DNA of 23,703 nt from an uncultured Christensenella sp. (GTDB lineage Bacteria > Bacillota > Clostridia > Christensenellales > UBA1242). Below the pieces are notes generated by a model. The model saw nothing but the letters and a program-made list of their open reading frames with translations. It did not search any database and had not been told where the DNA came from. Position numbers and translations under genes: made by a program. Below are positions 16,023-23,703 of this stretch, piece by piece; position 1 is the stretch's first letter, and every line of letters starts with the position of its first letter. The stretch lies in the NCBI GenBank assembly GCA_905203645.1, contig CAJKWP010000016.1:1-23703 (forward strand). The letters are read 5' to 3'.

Positions 16023-16532
16023 CTAATTTTTTAAAGGTTTAAGTTCCAAAGTAAATTCTTTTGAAACGTCTTCTGCATTTGCAATCAAAAATCCTGTTTC
16101 TTCTGCATTTTTTGTTTTGTCACCTGTCACAGCTTTGAATGTTAATTTACACTTTTGATTTGTTTGAAAAACATAAACCAAATCAACAGCATCTTTGTAC
16201 ATAACATAATCTTCTTGTGCAATTTTTCCATCACTTTCGAGTTCCAAAGTAGTCATTGAGTACCACATATCTTTCTTTTTCAAATATGTTTTGAATTTTG
16301 GTTGATTAGATTTGTTTATCGTAAGTGTTACATCATCAGTGTCGCTTTTAATCCAAATATCACAAACTTTCTCATCAAACTTTTTGTCGTCTGCAAAAAA
16401 TATATTTACAGTATTTTGGTCACTTCCTGCCATAGTCGCATTTTGGAAAGTTACAGTCATTGGCTTTCTGTCGCATCCACAAAATGTCAGACAAATAGCA
16501 AATATAGCAATCAAACTCAATATCTTTTTCAT
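16023..16532 (-). CDS. Putative small lipoprotein of unknown function
   Basis: 169 residues. The N-terminus MKKILSLIAIFAICLTFCGC is a lipoprotein-like signal: positive start, hydrophobic core, and Cys20 preceded by Phe-Cys-Gly, an imperfect lipobox. Asp follows Cys20. The mature part looks beta-rich (alternating hydrophobic residues, e.g. KPMTVTFQNATM and DDVTLTINKSN) and is mostly polar, so a surface-anchored beta-sandwich is likely. No family is recognised. GGAG precedes the ATG, and a small hairpin overlaps that SD. It is last in the operon after the spoVD-like gene (42-base gap) and just before the terminator, so a role at the envelope is a reasonable guess. Confidence 0.8.
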   Translation of the reverse strand: MKKILSLIAIFAICLTFCGCDRKPMTVTFQNATMAGSDQNTVNIFFADDKKFDEKVCDIWIKSDTDDVTLTINKSNQPKFKTYLKKKDMWYSMTTLELESDGKIAQEDYVMYKDAVDLVYVFQTNQKCKLTFKAVTGDKTKNAEETGFLIANAEDVSKEFTLELKPLKN

Positions 16533-16540
16533 ATTTTACT

Positions 16541-16559
16541 CCATACAAAGTTAGTATGG
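16541..16559 (-). promoter_or_regulatory. Small hairpin overlapping the lipoprotein SD
   Basis: CCATAC and GTATGG form a perfect 6-bp stem with a 7-base loop. On the minus strand the 3' arm ends in the two G of the GGAG SD, so folding would partly hide it. There is no T run, so it is not a terminator. Confidence 0.4.
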
Positions 16560-16574
16560 CAAAAATAAACATTT

Positions 16575-18482
16575 TTATGTATCCGAAAGACTTAGCATTA
16601 CAGTATTTCCCTGGTTTATCATTTCTCCAGACAACGGAAATTGATTTTTTACAATTCCACCTTCACCATCAAGTTCATAGTCAAGACCCAAACCCAAAAG
16701 AATTTTGCTTGCTTGTGTAAGACTTTTCCCGATCAAATCTGGCATTTCGACAGTTTTGTTGACGATTGCACCTTCTACTTCATGTTCAGGTGCGATGTTT
16801 TTGTAATCAAAAATGCCATTGAAAATTTCTTTTGCATAAGGTGACGCTACTATACTGCCATAATACTGACCAGTTCCTGGTTCGTCAACAGCAAGCAATA
16901 TAACGTATTTTGGATTTTTTACAGGATATGTACCAACAAAACTCGCTATATACGTACCACTAATTTTGCCATCTGCATATTTTTGCGTTGTACCTGTTTT
17001 GCCACCAACTTCATAGCCAGGAATAAATGTATATTTTCCAGGCTTGCTTACTACCTCTTCCAACATAATATTTATGCGTTCGGACGTTGCCTTGCTTACA
17101 ACATTTCTTACAGGCGTCAAATCACTTTTGTAATATACTTTACCTTCGCTGTCTGTAATTTGTTTGATAAGTTGTGGTTGATAAAGCGTTCCACCATTTA
17201 CAACTGACGAAATAGCGCAAATTTGTTGCAAAAGCGTAACTGCAACTGCTTGACCAAATCCCATTCTTGCAAGGTCCACGTTCTTTGCAGTTGCTTTGTT
17301 CATAATTATTCCACCACTTTCACCTGCTATATCAATGCCAGTTGGAACACCAAACCCGTACTTTTGAAGGTATTCATAAAATCTGTCTTTTCCAAGTCTT
17401 AACGCAAGGTCGACAAAAACGCAGTTGCAGGAATTGCAAAGACCATCAGTCAGGTTTTGCGAGCCGTGCCCAATACTTTTCCAACATTTTATTCTTTCTC
17501 CATCTACCTGACATGCACCATTGCAGTAAAAGCCACTATCCAAAGATGCAGTTTTTTCTTCCAATGTCGATGCCATAGTCAGTATTTTAAAAGTTGATCC
17601 TGGTTCATAAACATCAACAACCGTTTTATTTTTTACTATTTCCATCAAATTTGAAATATTATCCCTTGGAACATTGTTCAAATCAAAACTTGGTTTTGTG
17701 CTCATTGCCAAAATCTCAAAATTATTTGGATCCATTATTATACAAGAAACACTCTTCGCTTTTTGTTCTTCAATTACCTTTTTCAATACTGTTTCTACAA
17801 TCAGTTGTATCTTGCTGTCGATAGTAAGTTGTATGTCCATGCCTTTTACTGGTGGCACATAATATCTTAGCGAGTTTTCAAGTTCAGTTCCTTTCAAATC
17901 GCTTTGTACCATTGACATACCGTCAATACCTTTCAAAAGATTGTCATAATAAAGTTCAATACCCGCCTGACCTTGATTGTCATTTGTTGTAAAGCCAATA
18001 ATTTGTGTAAGCAAATCACCATAAGGATAATATCTTTTGATATTCTCAGAAAGAAACACACCTTTGATTTCTTTTTCAATAATCTTTTCTGCTATCTCTT
18101 TTTCAACCTGTGCTTTTATCAGCACTTCACTGACTGTATTGTTTATAACTTTGTCATAAATCTTGTTGTATTCCATATCCAATACTTGCGATAAATACTT
18201 TGAGACCTCAACCGGTTGTGTAATCTGTCTGGCCCTTGTATATACGTTGTATGTAGTATATGACACTGCCAATGAAGAACCTGTACTGTCAGTTATCTTT
18301 CCACGTTCAGCAACAAGTGGCAAATCTCTTGTCCATTGTTCTTCCGCACGCATTTGCAAACTCTTGCCATTTATAATTTGAACTATTCCAAGTCTTACAG
18401 TCAACACGCAAAAAAGAAAGGATATTCCCACTGCAAAGGCGAATATCCTCTTTTGTAATGAATTTAATGTGAATTTTTTCAA
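16575..18482 (-). CDS. spoVD: Class B penicillin-binding protein with one PASTA domain, SpoVD-like
   Basis: Monofunctional peptidoglycan transpeptidase for septum or spore cortex. 635 residues from TTG at 18482, chosen because the next residues KKFTLNSLQKRIFAF lead into the membrane anchor, GGGGG lies five bases upstream, and the start follows the previous stop by one base; an ATG at 18566 would overlap the previous gene by 83 bases. One membrane helix (about 13-37), a PBP dimerisation region, then the transpeptidase with STFK (Ser296), SCN (351) and KTG (495), and a single PASTA domain (about 577-634). One PASTA fits SpoVD better than vegetative PBP2B. Cys333 and Cys352 sit about 37 and 56 residues after the active Ser, close to the redox-sensitive pair described in Bacillus SpoVD. 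It may serve division as well. Confidence 0.9.
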   Translation of the reverse strand: MKKFTLNSLQKRIFAFAVGISFLFCVLTVRLGIVQIINGKSLQMRAEEQWTRDLPLVAERGKITDSTGSSLAVSYTTYNVYTRARQITQPVEVSKYLSQVLDMEYNKIYDKVINNTVSEVLIKAQVEKEIAEKIIEKEIKGVFLSENIKRYYPYGDLLTQIIGFTTNDNQGQAGIELYYDNLLKGIDGMSMVQSDLKGTELENSLRYYVPPVKGMDIQLTIDSKIQLIVETVLKKVIEEQKAKSVSCIIMDPNNFEILAMSTKPSFDLNNVPRDNISNLMEIVKNKTVVDVYEPGSTFKILTMASTLEEKTASLDSGFYCNGACQVDGERIKCWKSIGHGSQNLTDGLCNSCNCVFVDLALRLGKDRFYEYLQKYGFGVPTGIDIAGESGGIIMNKATAKNVDLARMGFGQAVAVTLLQQICAISSVVNGGTLYQPQLIKQITDSEGKVYYKSDLTPVRNVVSKATSERINIMLEEVVSKPGKYTFIPGYEVGGKTGTTQKYADGKISGTYIASFVGTYPVKNPKYVILLAVDEPGTGQYYGSIVASPYAKEIFNGIFDYKNIAPEHEVEGAIVNKTVEMPDLIGKSLTQASKILLGLGLDYELDGEGGIVKNQFPLSGEMINQGNTVMLSLSDT

Positions 18483-18483
18483 A

Positions 18484-19251
18484 TCAGCCCCCAAAGAGCC
18501 CCGATATCCAATTACACAAACTGTCAAACCAATTTGTCGTTTCTTGATAATCCGTTGGATTTTCAAGTGGCAATGGTTGAACAGTAATTATAGTTTCGAC
18601 CTTTTGAAGATCAGAACTTTCTTGTGGATTATCATCCAAATCATCAAGTTTGTCAATATTATTTTTCAGTTTTATAACGTTTGCACTGTGCTCTGTTTGC
18701 ACCGTTTCAATCGCTTTGTTTACGTTCGAAATCCTTACCGCATTGGTGATAACCCACCCTGTTGTTACTGCCATAATGGCGCAGAATACAACTGTAAACA
18801 ATTTCAATCTGAATTGACCAAGTTTTGTCTTTCTTTTGTTTTTAGGTTTTATTTCAAAAAATTCTTCATCAACTTTTTCTGGTTCACTTTCTTCAACTTC
18901 GATTTCTTCAACTTCGGGTTGTTCTGTGATTTTTGGTTCTTGTTCAATTTCAGGCTCTGCTGTTGGTTCGGCAGGTTTTTCGATTGGTTTGTTTTTCAAC
19001 AAAATATTGTTTGATGACTCTGTTTGCTGAAAAGCACTGGCAGAAAACAAATTCAATGGTTTTAAGTCAGGTTCTTTTTGCTGTGGTTTTTCAACTTGAG
19101 CATAAAGAGGTTCGTTTTTCAAAATATTTTCCCTGACAAAAAAATCATTTGGTTCTTGCGGTTGTTGAGGCTTGTCTTCAATAACAGACTCTTTTTCAAC
19201 AGCCTTTTCTTGTTCAAGTTTTTCCAGTTCTTTTAACAAATTGGGACTCAT
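18484..19251 (-). CDS. FtsL-position single-pass protein with a long acidic Pro/Glu-rich N-terminus
   Basis: 255 residues between rsmH and the class B PBP, exactly where ftsL normally lies. Residues 1-140 are Pro/Glu/Gln-rich and probably disordered and cytoplasmic, followed by a basic stretch (KPKNKRKTKLGQFRLK), one membrane helix (about 151-171), a short extracytoplasmic coil with heptad-like hydrophobics (about 172-205), and a Trp-containing tail NWFDSLCNWISGLFGG. FtsL-type proteins are usually near 120 residues with a short N-terminus, so this one is enlarged. Topology and position support an FtsL-like divisome role (partner of FtsB/DivIC and the class B PBP); sequence alone does not prove it. 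The SD AGGAG lies nine bases before the ATG. Confidence 0.7.
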   Translation of the reverse strand: MSPNLLKELEKLEQEKAVEKESVIEDKPQQPQEPNDFFVRENILKNEPLYAQVEKPQQKEPDLKPLNLFSASAFQQTESSNNILLKNKPIEKPAEPTAEPEIEQEPKITEQPEVEEIEVEESEPEKVDEEFFEIKPKNKRKTKLGQFRLKLFTVVFCAIMAVTTGWVITNAVRISNVNKAIETVQTEHSANVIKLKNNIDKLDDLDDNPQESSDLQKVETIITVQPLPLENPTDYQETTNWFDSLCNWISGLFGG

Positions 19252-19280
19252 TGTATCTTACTCCTATGTAATAAATTTTA

Positions 19281-19297
19281 TGACACGGGAAGTGTCA
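19281..19297 (-). promoter_or_regulatory. Hairpin across the rsmH stop codon with an embedded TTGACA
   Basis: Perfect 6-bp inverted repeat TGACAC / GTGTCA with loop GGGAA. On the minus strand it spans the rsmH stop (TGA, 19297-19295) and contains TTGACA at 19298-19293, followed after 17 bases by a weak TTTATT. It could be an intercistronic RNA structure or part of a weak promoter; neither is certain. Confidence 0.3.
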
Positions 19298-20209
19298 AAT
19301 CTTTTGTACTACTCTTAATTTTGCGGTTCTTGACCTTGGATTCTGAGCAATTTCTTGCTCGCTTGCAATGATTGGTTTTCTGCTTATTAACTTTATTTGT
19401 GCCCTGTGATTGCAAACACAAATTGGAGTTTTGGGTGGACAAATGCAGTCAGTTGACAATTCTTTGAAAGTGTTTTTTACAATGCGATCTTCCAATGAAT
19501 GAAATGTTATAACGGCAAGCCTTCCACCCTCGTTCAATTTTGATACCAAAAATCTTAGTGTTTTGTCAAGTCCTTCAAGTTCGTTGTTTACAAATATTCT
19601 TAATGCTTGAAAAGTTTTTTTGTATGCCCCCTGAAACCTGTATTTTGCAGGTACAGCATGATCTATTATTTCTTTTAATTGAAAAGTAGTATCAACAGGC
19701 TTTAATTGCCTTTGTTTTACTATATTTGCTGCAATCGATTTTGCAAACTTTTCTTCACCAAATTCAAATATAATCTTTTCAAGATTTTCTTTTGAAAAAG
19801 TGTTGACAACAACTTTTGCATCAAGTTTTTGCTTTTTGTCCATTCTCATATCCAACGGACCATCATGATTGAAACTGAAACCTCGTTCTCCATTGTCAAT
19901 TTGATACGAACTTACCCCCATATCAATCAAAATACCATCGAAACTTTCAAAAAGCAATTCACTTTCCAAATTTTTGTAATCAGATTTTATAAACCTTACA
20001 AAATCAAATTTTTCCAATCGTCTTTTTGAAACATTCAAGGCATCATCGTCTTTGTCAACGCAAATCAATCTTCCATTTTCAAGTTTGGATGCGATAAGAT
20101 ACGAATGCCCTGCACCACCTACAGTGCAGTCTAAATAGCTTCCGTTTTTTTTCACATTCAAACCACTTATCACTTCGTCCGCCAATACTGGACAGTGTAC
20201 AAATTCCAT
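19295..20209 (-). CDS. rsmH: 16S rRNA (cytosine-1402 N4) methyltransferase RsmH
   Basis: SAM-dependent enzyme (MraW) that methylates C1402 of 16S rRNA at the decoding centre. 304 residues, normal length. The SAM-binding DCTVGGAGHS motif is at 27-36; DMGVSSYQID, RGFSF and GPLDMRMD follow, then ITFHSLEDRIVKNTF and the C-terminal NPRSRTAKLRVV signature. AAAAGG six bases before the ATG supports the start. It begins 10 bases after the stop of the 1148-residue gene and leads into the FtsL-position gene, in dcw-cluster order. mraZ, which usually precedes rsmH, is absent. Confidence 0.97.
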   Translation of the reverse strand: MEFVHCPVLADEVISGLNVKKNGSYLDCTVGGAGHSYLIASKLENGRLICVDKDDDALNVSKRRLEKFDFVRFIKSDYKNLESELLFESFDGILIDMGVSSYQIDNGERGFSFNHDGPLDMRMDKKQKLDAKVVVNTFSKENLEKIIFEFGEEKFAKSIAANIVKQRQLKPVDTTFQLKEIIDHAVPAKYRFQGAYKKTFQALRIFVNNELEGLDKTLRFLVSKLNEGGRLAVITFHSLEDRIVKNTFKELSTDCICPPKTPICVCNHRAQIKLISRKPIIASEQEIAQNPRSRTAKLRVVQKI

Positions 20210-20219
20210 TATCTACCTT

Positions 20220-23200
20220 TTAAATTATTTCCAAAATTTGTTTGATTTTTGCTGCGACATCAGTGTTTGTCACATTTTCTTCAATATATTTTTTCGTTTC
20301 TGACTTTATCAATTCATTGATTGTAACGTTTATATCATTTTCAGCAAGCAAATTTACAATAACATCATTATCTGCCAATATATCCACAACGGCTTTTACG
20401 TCATCTATTGCAGTGGGGCCGCTTTCAACTGTGTTGATTTTGTTTTTCAAATCAATCAATGATTGTTTTTGAGTCGTATAATTTGTAACAGATTTCAAAT
20501 CATCAAGTTTTGTAACACCTGTCATATTTGAAATAAAGTCACAGACTTTGTTTACTTTTTGCGTTTTATCATTGTATTGTTCCAATGTCGCAAATGCATT
20601 TATAGCAGTATCCAATGCTGTATTAGAATCAGTTTCATTGTTTATGCCTAAAAACGAGTTTGCAATATTAACCAACGACTGAGTTATTTCTTTGCATTCT
20701 TCATCAGCATAGACCGTTCCAACAAGATTTGATATTTTTTGTTTTAATGATACACTTATGCTTGTTCCGTCATATTTTTGCGCTTCTATTGCTACATCCA
20801 ATATCTGTACCCAATCAATTTTTTCGCTGTTTACGTATTGACTAAGAAGATATTGTATCTTTTCAGAATAATCAGTTGTTGACAAGTATTCCATAAAACC
20901 ATCATAAGTTCCTGCAAACACACCACTATTGTTTTTAGAGTACATCAAAGTGTTCAAAAGATTGCCTATTTTGTCATAATTGCTTTCAAGCTTTGTTTGG
21001 TCAAAACCGTCTTTTACTGCATCATATACTTCAACAAGTTGTTTGATAGTTTGTGAAATATTTTCCCTTTGAGCATAAAAATCTGTATTTTCTGGAATAG
21101 GACTAATTTCTTGACTTAAAGAAAGTATTTCGCTGAGTTTGACATTCATTGTATCAATGATTGTCTTAAGATTTTTCTTCATCAATTTGCTTTGTGAAAG
21201 TGGCAAAACAATGTTATCAATATCATCGTTATCTGTCGAAAGACTTTCAAATATTTTTGTCAAATCATCTCCGTCTTTTATGGCAGTTATAATTGGCTTT
21301 TCTTGACCATCAACATTTATGTTGATTTTGTTCAAAACTGTTATAGCATCTTGCAACAAAGAAAGTTCTTGATTCCAAGTGAAAGTTTCATCAAGTGCCA
21401 ATTCAAAGTCTGCAAATTTGTTGAAGTTTGGATTTTCAGCCAACGCCTTTATCAAATTTTTATAAATGCCTTGGTTTTCATTTTCGTCTTCTTGATATGG
21501 TCCAAACAACGCACTTTCTTTGATTGTATCAAGTGCATTTCCCAAACTTGCAAGATTGCTTGAAACAATAGCAGCAAAAGCGTCGGATTTCATTTCATCC
21601 AAGTTCAAATCTTGTGCGTAAACTATTATATTTTCAAAGAAAGCAACAACCAGTTCTTTTTGATTTTGTTCTGACAATTTTTGTGATTGCACCTTGCCCA
21701 AAACAACATTTTCACCAAGTTGTCCCTGATAAGTTTGGATAAGACTATCTACATATCCAAATCCCAAATTTGAAACTGTCCTTGCAAACGCTTTGCTGTC
21801 AAGCAAGGATTCAACAATTTGTCTTATATATGTTTTGTTTGTTTTTTCATCTTTCTTTGCAAGGTCGTCGATAACAAGTTTGGTATCAACTTTGTTTTGA
21901 GCCACAGCAGTCGAAACTCCCGAATTTTTTATTCCATTTAATGCTTTGTTCAAATATCCAAGTTCTTCGTTCCATTTGTTTTCTTGTTTGAACACCGTAA
22001 GGTCAGCATATTTTGAATATTCTGTATTTTCAAAGATATCAATCAGTGAGTTGTAAATAGCATGCTCACCTGATGTGGAAACAAGCAAAGCTGAATTTTG
22101 AAATTTGTTCATCACAGCAACAAGATTTGAAGTAAATTGATCTATGTCAAGATTCAAAAGCAACTGTGGCTTTGACGGAATATCCTTTACATTTCCATCA
22201 ACATTTGTATTAAAATTATCATAAATATTTAAAATTGAATTTTCAACTGACGTTAAATTAACTTTTACTTGTGACCAGTTTATAAGAGATTTGTCAATTT
22301 GTGGAATTGTTACAGTTTTATCATAATTATCTGCCTTTTCAAGCAATGAATTTAGTCCTTCCACCAGAACCGCTTTGACAATTTTTGATTCAAATAAATT
22401 GTTGTTTACGTTTGTAAGAACAAGCCTGTTGTCTTGATTTACAAGTTTCATAACTTTGTCAATGTCAATTTGTTCTTGTACAAGTTCGTCTGCTATGCCT
22501 GATTGAGCGATAGCTTTTACAACCCCGAATACTGAAAAAAACTCGGATTTGTAAAAACTCGTATCTTTTTTATCTCCACTTAAAATCTCATCATATATCG
22601 CCTTAATATACCTTAAAGATTCTTGTGGAACAGTTATACCAAGAGTTGGGTTTTCAGATACGACATCTTTTAAAACAAGTTCCACAGCATCTGGAAGCAT
22701 ACTTTTTAAAAAGCCACTTTCAAACAAACAATCCAAAGCAGTTTCAATTTTATCAAAGTTAATATTTTTATATTTGCCGTTTTTGAAATCAAACTTTGTC
22801 AAAAACTCAATGTTGTCATACACTTTTGCAAAATTGTTTACTTCTTTTCTCAAAACAATTTTTTCATCTCCAACTTTTACTGTTGTCAAGGCGTCAAAAC
22901 AAAGTTTGTCTATGCCTGCGAACGAATAAATTTTTGAAGGAACTGTAGAATTGAACACATTTACAATTTCTATTGCCTCTTTAGGCAAACTTTCCCTGAG
23001 CATTTTTCCTGTTGGTGTATATTCAACATTTTCAGTATCTTCCAAAGCATAAATAACGTTGTCGTTTGTCGAATTTATCAAGGCCCCGAGCGTTGAAGCG
23101 CCTGCACTCAAAGGCATAAAAGTTAAAAATACCAAAATCAATGCTTGCACTGCACCAATAGCCCCACCAACGAGTCTGTGTTTCTTTGGTTTTTCAATTT

Positions 23201-23666
23201 GTGATGATATGTGCGCCTTACCATCTTTTATTACATAAGGTTTGCTTTTATTTTTCAAGAATATCGCTGCCAAAATAAGATAAACAACCCAGCCAATAAA
23301 ACTGAAAATATACAAAAGAACCACAAACACAGCAATGTTTGCAATGGCAACAGGCATATTGTGAACAATTTGTGCAAATGATTCACTCATGTTGTAAAAA
23401 TACGCCACCTTATCAATTTCCAAAATATATTTTTCTATGAGCTGTGAAATAGACATTGTTGTACCATCAACCGTGACATTTATACCAATCAATGTTTTTG
23501 TAATCATTTGCGAAAAAACAAATGTCAACAATGCAAAGGGCAAAAAGACAGCAATCCTTACACCTGCTTTTTTCCCACCTTTCCACAATCCAAGTAAAAA
23601 TCCAATCAATAAAAAAATCAATGGAAGCAAATATGCAATCAGTTTTACAATGGAAGAAATATTCAT
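20220..23666 (-). CDS. Large membrane-anchored protein: CvpA-like four-helix N-terminus plus about 950-residue repeat-containing exterior
   Basis: 1148 residues. Hydrophobic helices at about 6-27, 36-56, 107-137 and 163-190, with a GLWKGGKKAG turn after the first; the layout resembles CvpA-type (colicin V production) membrane domains. Residues about 195-1148 are polar and helical, with few Cys, consistent with a surface or periplasm-like domain. Degenerate repeats are visible: residues 535-585 (IYNSLIDIFENTEYSKYAD...KWNEELGYLNKAL) match 733-785 (IYKNLIKALAENPNFNKFAD...TWNQELSLLQDAI), a period near 199, with fainter copies around Trp464 and Trp952. AAGGAG five bases before the ATG fixes the start; a TATAAA -10 lies near 23693-23688, with its -35 beyond the window. 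First gene seen in the operon with rsmH. Function unknown; the context suggests the envelope or division. Confidence 0.85.
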   Translation of the reverse strand: MNISSIVKLIAYLLPLIFLLIGFLLGLWKGGKKAGVRIAVFLPFALLTFVFSQMITKTLIGINVTVDGTTMSISQLIEKYILEIDKVAYFYNMSESFAQIVHNMPVAIANIAVFVVLLYIFSFIGWVVYLILAAIFLKNKSKPYVIKDGKAHISSQIEKPKKHRLVGGAIGAVQALILVFLTFMPLSAGASTLGALINSTNDNVIYALEDTENVEYTPTGKMLRESLPKEAIEIVNVFNSTVPSKIYSFAGIDKLCFDALTTVKVGDEKIVLRKEVNNFAKVYDNIEFLTKFDFKNGKYKNINFDKIETALDCLFESGFLKSMLPDAVELVLKDVVSENPTLGITVPQESLRYIKAIYDEILSGDKKDTSFYKSEFFSVFGVVKAIAQSGIADELVQEQIDIDKVMKLVNQDNRLVLTNVNNNLFESKIVKAVLVEGLNSLLEKADNYDKTVTIPQIDKSLINWSQVKVNLTSVENSILNIYDNFNTNVDGNVKDIPSKPQLLLNLDIDQFTSNLVAVMNKFQNSALLVSTSGEHAIYNSLIDIFENTEYSKYADLTVFKQENKWNEELGYLNKALNGIKNSGVSTAVAQNKVDTKLVIDDLAKKDEKTNKTYIRQIVESLLDSKAFARTVSNLGFGYVDSLIQTYQGQLGENVVLGKVQSQKLSEQNQKELVVAFFENIIVYAQDLNLDEMKSDAFAAIVSSNLASLGNALDTIKESALFGPYQEDENENQGIYKNLIKALAENPNFNKFADFELALDETFTWNQELSLLQDAITVLNKININVDGQEKPIITAIKDGDDLTKIFESLSTDNDDIDNIVLPLSQSKLMKKNLKTIIDTMNVKLSEILSLSQEISPIPENTDFYAQRENISQTIKQLVEVYDAVKDGFDQTKLESNYDKIGNLLNTLMYSKNNSGVFAGTYDGFMEYLSTTDYSEKIQYLLSQYVNSEKIDWVQILDVAIEAQKYDGTSISVSLKQKISNLVGTVYADEECKEITQSLVNIANSFLGINNETDSNTALDTAINAFATLEQYNDKTQKVNKVCDFISNMTGVTKLDDLKSVTNYTTQKQSLIDLKNKINTVESGPTAIDDVKAVVDILADNDVIVNLLAENDINVTINELIKSETKKYIEENVTNTDVAAKIKQILEII

Positions 23667-23703
23667 AAAAACTCCTTGTTAAATTATTTTATACAAAATA
23701 ATA

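Noticed and set aside
18483..18566. ATG at 18566 as start of the SpoVD-like gene
   Set aside because: It would overlap the preceding gene by 83 bases and add residues unlike the family. The TTG at 18482 with GGGGG upstream fits better.
1..23703. CRISPR arrays, tRNA or rRNA genes, insertion sequences, riboswitch-like leaders
   Set aside because: No regularly spaced direct repeats, no RNA-gene signatures, no transposase motifs and no long structured leaders were found on either strand.

Overview
The window reads as AT-rich Bacillota chromosome, most likely an endospore-forming Clostridia-type anaerobe. The support is the strong A/T bias (Lys/Asn/Ile-rich proteins), clear Shine-Dalgarno (SD) sites before most genes, TTG and GTG starts, the standard bacterial code with TGA used as stop, and a sporulation gene set (pro-sigma-K, a SpoIVFB-type protease and a SpoVD-type transpeptidase). 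I see no rRNA, tRNA, CRISPR array, transposase, prophage or attachment site. No stretch longer than 300 bases lacks a gene; the longest gap is about 240 bases (15784-16022).

Layout. 1-2609 (+): the 3' part of a class A penicillin-binding protein, open at the left edge, then a FabG-like short-chain dehydrogenase with a promoter that seems to give a leaderless mRNA. 2601-5466 (-): lepA-hemW, convergent with the dehydrogenase and overlapping it by 9 bases. 5576-6301 (+): a glycerophosphodiester phosphodiesterase with its own promoter, convergent with and overlapping the next minus-strand gene by 4 bases. 6298-9354 (-): three accessory genes, namely a three-helix membrane protein whose topology resembles Pycsar-type (DUF5706) effectors, an unrecognised 121-residue protein coupled to it, and a 714-residue protein with a possible DUF4132/MolR-like C-terminus. 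9385-11144 (-): a sporulation unit sigK, a 57-residue single-helix ORF, and spoIVFB. 11282-15783 (-): smc-ftsY with its own promoter and a clear intrinsic terminator. 16023-23666 (-): an envelope/cell-division operon (1148-residue membrane protein, rsmH, an FtsL-position protein, spoVD-like PBP, small lipoprotein) ending in a second intrinsic terminator.

How the genes work together. The right-hand operon combines 16S rRNA methylation with septal or cortex peptidoglycan synthesis. smc-ftsY is a common Bacillota pairing of chromosome condensation with the SRP receptor. sigK and spoIVFB encode a mother-cell sigma factor with an N-terminal pro-sequence and the intramembrane protease expected to remove it. 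The small ORF between them has a strong SD and overlaps the spoIVFB start by 22 bases; it is the most interesting undescribed item. The accessory block at 6298-9354 is the only part of the window that looks like a candidate uncharacterised system, and that is an inference from topology and gene coupling only.
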